Notes under the pieces: generated by a model
What the model was told of the DNA's origin: nothing
What the model saw: the letters and a program-made list of their open reading frames with translations, nothing else
Database searches by the model: none
Translations under genes and position numbers: made by a program
Assembly (NCBI GenBank): GCA_964612085.1
Contig: CAZTCJ010000125.1
Span: 1 to 8,942 of the forward strand
Source: CAZTCJ01 sp964612085
GTDB lineage: Bacteria; Pseudomonadota; Alphaproteobacteria; JAJFIK01
Direction: 5' to 3'
DNA: 8,942 nucleotides
Shown: one piece after another, positions 6,396 to 8,942 of the stretch
Numbering within the stretch: position 1 is the first letter of the stretch
Layout: the number at the start of each line of letters is the position of its first letter

Positions 6396-7961
6396 TCAGT
6401 CCGGCGTAAAGAGAATGGTCTGTCCGTCTCCGGACGGCGTTACGGTTCCGGTCATGCCGATAGCGCCTTGGGTCATCATGCGTTGATAGAGCGCCTCGTG
6501 ATGGGGCGTGTGGGCGACGAAGCGCTGCCCGCCTTCCAGACGGCCCACAACGATCGCCATACGGATGGCATCGCGCCCATGGACGATGGTGAAACTTTCG
6601 ACCGTGGCCCGGCCCGTAGGCGACGGATCGAGCACCGGGTGGTCCATGGCGTCGAGTTCGGCCTGAAGCACCGCCGGCGCTTCCCGCGTCCAGGGCCCGC
6701 GTACCGGTTCGGTCGAATAAAGGCCCATGGAATGTTTGGTCACGAACCAGCCATTGCCGGTCAAAAGCCCTTTGGCGTGGGTGCCGCTGGACGCGCGGGC
6801 CGCCTTGAGCTTGTCCATCATGGTGGCGATGGAATGCATGGTGTAGTTGTTGCCGGGTCCGCCGAAATAGGGCAGCCCGCCGGTCACCGTCAGGCCGCGC
6901 GGATCGTCTTCCGCGATCCCCAGTTCCTGGCAGCCGATTTCGACCGCGGACGGAAAGCACGAGTACAGATCGATAAAATCCACATCGCGCACGGACCAGC
7001 CCGCCATGTCGAAGGCGCGTTTGCCCATGCCCCGGATCGCAGGCGAGGAGATGAAATCCGCCCGTTCGGTCAGGTGGAACACATCGGTGGCATCGGCGCA
7101 GCCATGGAGAAACACCCATTTGTCTTCGCCGATACCCAGTTCGCGGGCCTTGGCCACGCTGGTTATGACGAGAGCGGCCATCTGATCCACCTGGATCACC
7201 GCATTCATGTATTTCGTATACGGAAAGCCGATCATCCGGTTGTCCGGCGTCACCGTGGCGATTTCCTCGGGGCTTCGGTAGGTCGGGAACCAGGACAATG
7301 GATTGGCCGACGCCACTTTCGAGAACGGGCTGAAGAGCCGCCCCATGGACTGCATATGGGCCCCGAGCGAGACGCCGCGCCGGTGGCGGATGGCGTTCTC
7401 GAACAAGGGATAGGCATTGGTCGGATAGTTGAGCCCGTGGGCGGTCTCCACGGCCGGATTGCCGGGGCGCGGATCGCCCCAGACCTCGGCGGGCGTGCCG
7501 TCGTCCACGGCCCAGGCGCTCATATCCGCGCCCACGCGCATCAGCTTCATATAGCTGTTGAGAAACTCGGCCCCCGCCAGCAAGGCGGTCTCGCAACGCC
7601 CTTGCGCGATTTCCTCGGCGAGCCGGTTGACCGCCATCTGGGGCGTGTTGCCGCCCATATGGGTGTAGATCTCCCGGGCGGGCGTGAGACCCAGGGCCTT
7701 GGACAGGCTTTTCGGCGGATTGCTCGGGCGCGCCAGATCCTTCAAGGGGAAATCCGGCGCGTCCACCGTGAAGCCCACCACCAGCACCGTATCCACCGCC
7801 GCCGCGATACCGGCGGCGCTGGTATCGGCGAAGGCGGCGCGGGCGGCCTGTTCAACCATGCCGAGCCCGGTCAGGGACTGCTCCGGCGCCACTTTCTGGG
7901 TGAACTGGGCCGCGCCCACAAGCACGGGCGTTCTGGGATCAATGAAGCCAGCTTCGGCCAT
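6396..7961 (-). CDS. Thiolase-like protein type 1 with extra C-terminal domain (annotated acetyl-CoA acetyltransferase)
   Basis: A 521-residue protein with a thiolase fold (about 10-415) and an added C-terminal beta-rich domain (about 425-520), the layout of the type-1 thiolase-like proteins usually annotated as acetyl-CoA acetyltransferase. It opens RTPVLVGAAQF (10-20) and keeps the thiolase frame at GRCETALLAGAEFLNSYM (121-138), PYTKYMNAVIQVDQMAALVI (247-266), DLYSCFPSAVEIGCQELG (331-348) and YFGGPGNNYTMHSIATMM (365-382). The normal catalytic motifs are absent: the nucleophile-loop Cys is replaced in MGGNTPQMAVNR (102-113), the GHP loop reads GGPGNN, and the C-terminal CxG is not found; the corresponding stretch seems to be GNGWFVTKHSMGLYS (402-416). 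Acyl-CoA binding is likely, thiolase activity doubtful. The ATG at 7959-7961 is chosen for the family N-terminus; the upstream AGGGA is rather far. It is the first gene of the minus-strand run, divergent from glnB. Confidence 0.88.
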   Translation of the reverse strand: MAEAGFIDPRTPVLVGAAQFTQKVAPEQSLTGLGMVEQAARAAFADTSAAGIAAAVDTVLVVGFTVDAPDFPLKDLARPSNPPKSLSKALGLTPAREIYTHMGGNTPQMAVNRLAEEIAQGRCETALLAGAEFLNSYMKLMRVGADMSAWAVDDGTPAEVWGDPRPGNPAVETAHGLNYPTNAYPLFENAIRHRRGVSLGAHMQSMGRLFSPFSKVASANPLSWFPTYRSPEEIATVTPDNRMIGFPYTKYMNAVIQVDQMAALVITSVAKARELGIGEDKWVFLHGCADATDVFHLTERADFISSPAIRGMGKRAFDMAGWSVRDVDFIDLYSCFPSAVEIGCQELGIAEDDPRGLTVTGGLPYFGGPGNNYTMHSIATMMDKLKAARASSGTHAKGLLTGNGWFVTKHSMGLYSTEPVRGPWTREAPAVLQAELDAMDHPVLDPSPTGRATVESFTIVHGRDAIRMAIVVGRLEGGQRFVAHTPHHEALYQRMMTQGAIGMTGTVTPSGDGQTILFTPD

Positions 7962-8109
7962 GTCTCGAAGTTTCCCTGGTGTGAGTGCGGTCAGGCGGTT
8001 CCGATGAAAGAGGCCCTTCCGGTCACCCCCTGATTCAGACTAGGGTAATCGCAAATTCCGGGCGAACTCGCGACAGGAGCCCGCCGAAACAGCGATATGA
8101 GCACATCGT

Positions 8110-8448
8110 ATGAAGAAGATCGAAGCCATCATCAAGCCGTTCAAGCTTGACGAGGTGAAGGAAGCGCTCCAAGACATCGGCTTGCAAGGGATCACCGTCA
8201 CCGAAGCCAAGGGCTTCGGCCGGCAGAAAGGCCATACCGAGCTTTACCGGGGCGCCGAATATGTCGTCGATTTTCTGCCCAAGGTGAAGGTCGAGCTTGT
8301 GGTTCCTGACGACCGGGTCGAAAAGGCCGTCGAGGCGATCCAACAGGCCGCCCATACGGGCAAGATCGGGGACGGGAAAATATTCATAACGCCGGTCGAG
8401 GACGCTATCCGCATCAGAACCGGCGAAAAGGGGATGGACGCCATCTAG
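8110..8448 (+). CDS. glnB: Nitrogen regulatory protein PII
   Basis: PII is a trimeric signal protein that binds ATP or ADP and 2-oxoglutarate and reports carbon/nitrogen state to GlnE, NtrB and, in some species, AmtB. The 112-residue protein is full length and nearly consensus: MKKIEAIIKPFKLDEVKEAL at the start, the T-loop with YRGAEYVVDFLPKVK (46-60) including Y51, the site uridylylated by GlnD, the B-loop GKIGDGKIF (84-92) with K90, and the C-loop with R101 and R103. The ATG at 8110 gives the standard N-terminus but has no clear ribosome binding site; an out-of-frame ATG at 8097 is ignored. It is followed 92 bases later by glnA on the same strand, the usual alphaproteobacterial glnBA pair. 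I searched the 148 bases upstream for a sigma54 site (GG-N10-GC) and an NtrC site and saw neither. GlnB rather than GlnK is supported by the glnA neighbour, not amtB. Confidence 0.97.
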   Translation: MKKIEAIIKPFKLDEVKEALQDIGLQGITVTEAKGFGRQKGHTELYRGAEYVVDFLPKVKVELVVPDDRVEKAVEAIQQAAHTGKIGDGKIFITPVEDAIRIRTGEKGMDAI

Positions 8449-8472
8449 GGTCCATGGGTGCTAGGGTCCATG
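8445..8472 (+). repeat. 12-bp direct repeat spanning the glnB stop codon
   Basis: CTAGGGTCCATG occurs perfectly at 8445-8456 and 8461-8472, separated by GGTG. The TAG of the first copy is the glnB stop codon. Each copy ends in an ATG preceded by AGGG. A local tandem duplication in the glnB-glnA spacer is the simplest explanation. Confidence 0.7.
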
Positions 8473-8540
8473 AACGCTCACCGGCGTCCAAGCCGCCACC
8501 AAGCACCAGTGTTCTTTTCTCAACGCAGGACTGCAGGATC

Positions 8541-8942
8541 ATGACTGACGCCAATACCGTATTACAGACCATCCGCGACAAGGATGTGAAATATGTCGAT
8601 CTGCGCTTCACCGACCCGCGCGGCAAGTGGCAGCACGTCACCTTCGACTCCGAAATGGTCGATGGGGATTTCTTCGAGGAAGGCGCCATGTTCGATGGCT
8701 CCTCGATCGCGGGCTGGAAGGCCATCAACGAGTCGGACATGAACCTGGCGCCCGATCTGACGACCGCCGTCGTGGATCCGTTCATGGCCCAGCCGACGCT
8801 TGTGATCTTCTGTGATGTGACGGAACCGTCCACCGGCGAACCCTATAACCGCGACCCGCGCTCGACCGCCAGACGCGCGGAGTCTTTCCTGGCCCAGAGC
8901 GGTATCGGCGCCAACGCGTTTATCGGTCCGGAAGCGGAATTC
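8541..8942 (+). CDS. glnA: Glutamine synthetase type I, N-terminal part
   Basis: Glutamine synthetase joins ammonia to glutamate with ATP hydrolysis; the bacterial type I enzyme is a dodecamer. The first 134 codons are present and the gene runs off the right edge. The visible part is the N-terminal beta-grasp domain and the beginning of the catalytic domain: KYVDLRFTDPRGKWQHVTF (17-35), the latch segment EGAMFDGSSIAGWK (47-60, with D52 equivalent to Asp50 of E. coli), DPFMAQPTLVIFCDV (79-93) and GPEAEF (129-134), whose E131 and E133 correspond to the first metal-binding glutamates. The adenylylated Tyr lies in the missing part. The ATG at 8541 gives the normal N-terminus; CAGGA repeats lie 3 and about 10 bases upstream. 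An in-frame ATG at 8454 would add 29 residues unlike GlnA and is rejected. It is probably cotranscribed with glnB. Confidence 0.97.
   Translation, partial: MTDANTVLQTIRDKDVKYVDLRFTDPRGKWQHVTFDSEMVDGDFFEEGAMFDGSSIAGWKAINESDMNLAPDLTTAVVDPFMAQPTLVIFCDVTEPSTGEPYNRDPRSTARRAESFLAQSGIGANAFIGPEAEF

Noticed and set aside
6384..8033. 549-codon plus-strand open frame opposite the thiolase-like gene
   Set aside because: Longer than the real gene, but its translation is low-complexity His, Gly, Arg and Ala, and the minus-strand frame carries clear thiolase-fold motifs.
7962..8109. Sigma54 or NtrC site for glnB in the divergent gap
   Set aside because: No GG-N10-GC pair with a TGGCAC/TTGC-like context and no TGCACC-N5-GGTGCA dyad is present in these 148 bases.
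8454..8540. Upstream in-frame ATG extending GlnA by 29 residues
   Set aside because: The extension is Ser/Pro/Arg-rich and unlike any GlnA N-terminus, whereas the ATG at 8541 gives the family start with CAGGA in front.

Overview
This window reads as the chromosome of a high-GC alphaproteobacterium. The main reasons are the order tRNA-Leu, tig, clpP on one strand, the glnB-glnA pair on the other, and the sequence character of trigger factor, ClpP, PII and glutamine synthetase. I would not name a genus. No mobile element, CRISPR array, phage gene, integrase or toxin-antitoxin pair is visible, and the content is mostly core housekeeping. I found no clearly new multi-gene system. The best leads are one unusual iron-sulfur flavoprotein, one thiolase-like protein that lacks the standard catalytic motifs, and a few small structures in intergenic DNA.

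Region 1 (1-1928, minus strand) is protein quality control. A tRNA-Leu(UAG) with an encoded CCA end lies upstream of tig (trigger factor), followed by a 347-base non-coding stretch minus the 3' end of tig's neighbourhood (101-410, 310 bases) and then the first 33 codons of clpP, which runs off the left edge. A plausible clpP promoter lies in 101-410, and its spacer contains a perfect 14-bp palindrome.

Region 2 (2157-3410, plus strand) is a single gene for a BciB/HCAR-type protein of the FrhB family (FAD and [4Fe-4S] clusters). Known members are the 3,8-divinyl (proto)chlorophyllide reductase BciB and 7-hydroxymethyl-chlorophyll a reductase. It converges on region 3 with only 15 bases between stop codons.

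Region 3 (3426-7961, minus strand) is a tightly packed probable operon. In transcription order it holds a type-1 thiolase-like protein, a SixA-like histidine phosphatase, the bifunctional NAD(P)HX repair enzyme Nnr, a GNAT acetyltransferase whose start overlaps the nnr stop (TAATG), and a DUF1428 protein. The gaps between the first four are 10, 25 and -1 bases. A 77-base gap with a strong inverted repeat separates the last gene. The shared theme may be metabolite repair and acyl metabolism, but that is inference from Nnr alone.

Region 4 (8110-8942, plus strand) is nitrogen control: glnB (PII) and the 5' part of glnA (glutamine synthetase type I). PII senses 2-oxoglutarate and ATP/ADP and, in relatives, controls GlnA activity and transcription through GlnE and NtrBC. 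The 92-base glnB-glnA spacer holds a 12-bp direct repeat and a 24-codon open frame whose stop overlaps the glnA start codon.
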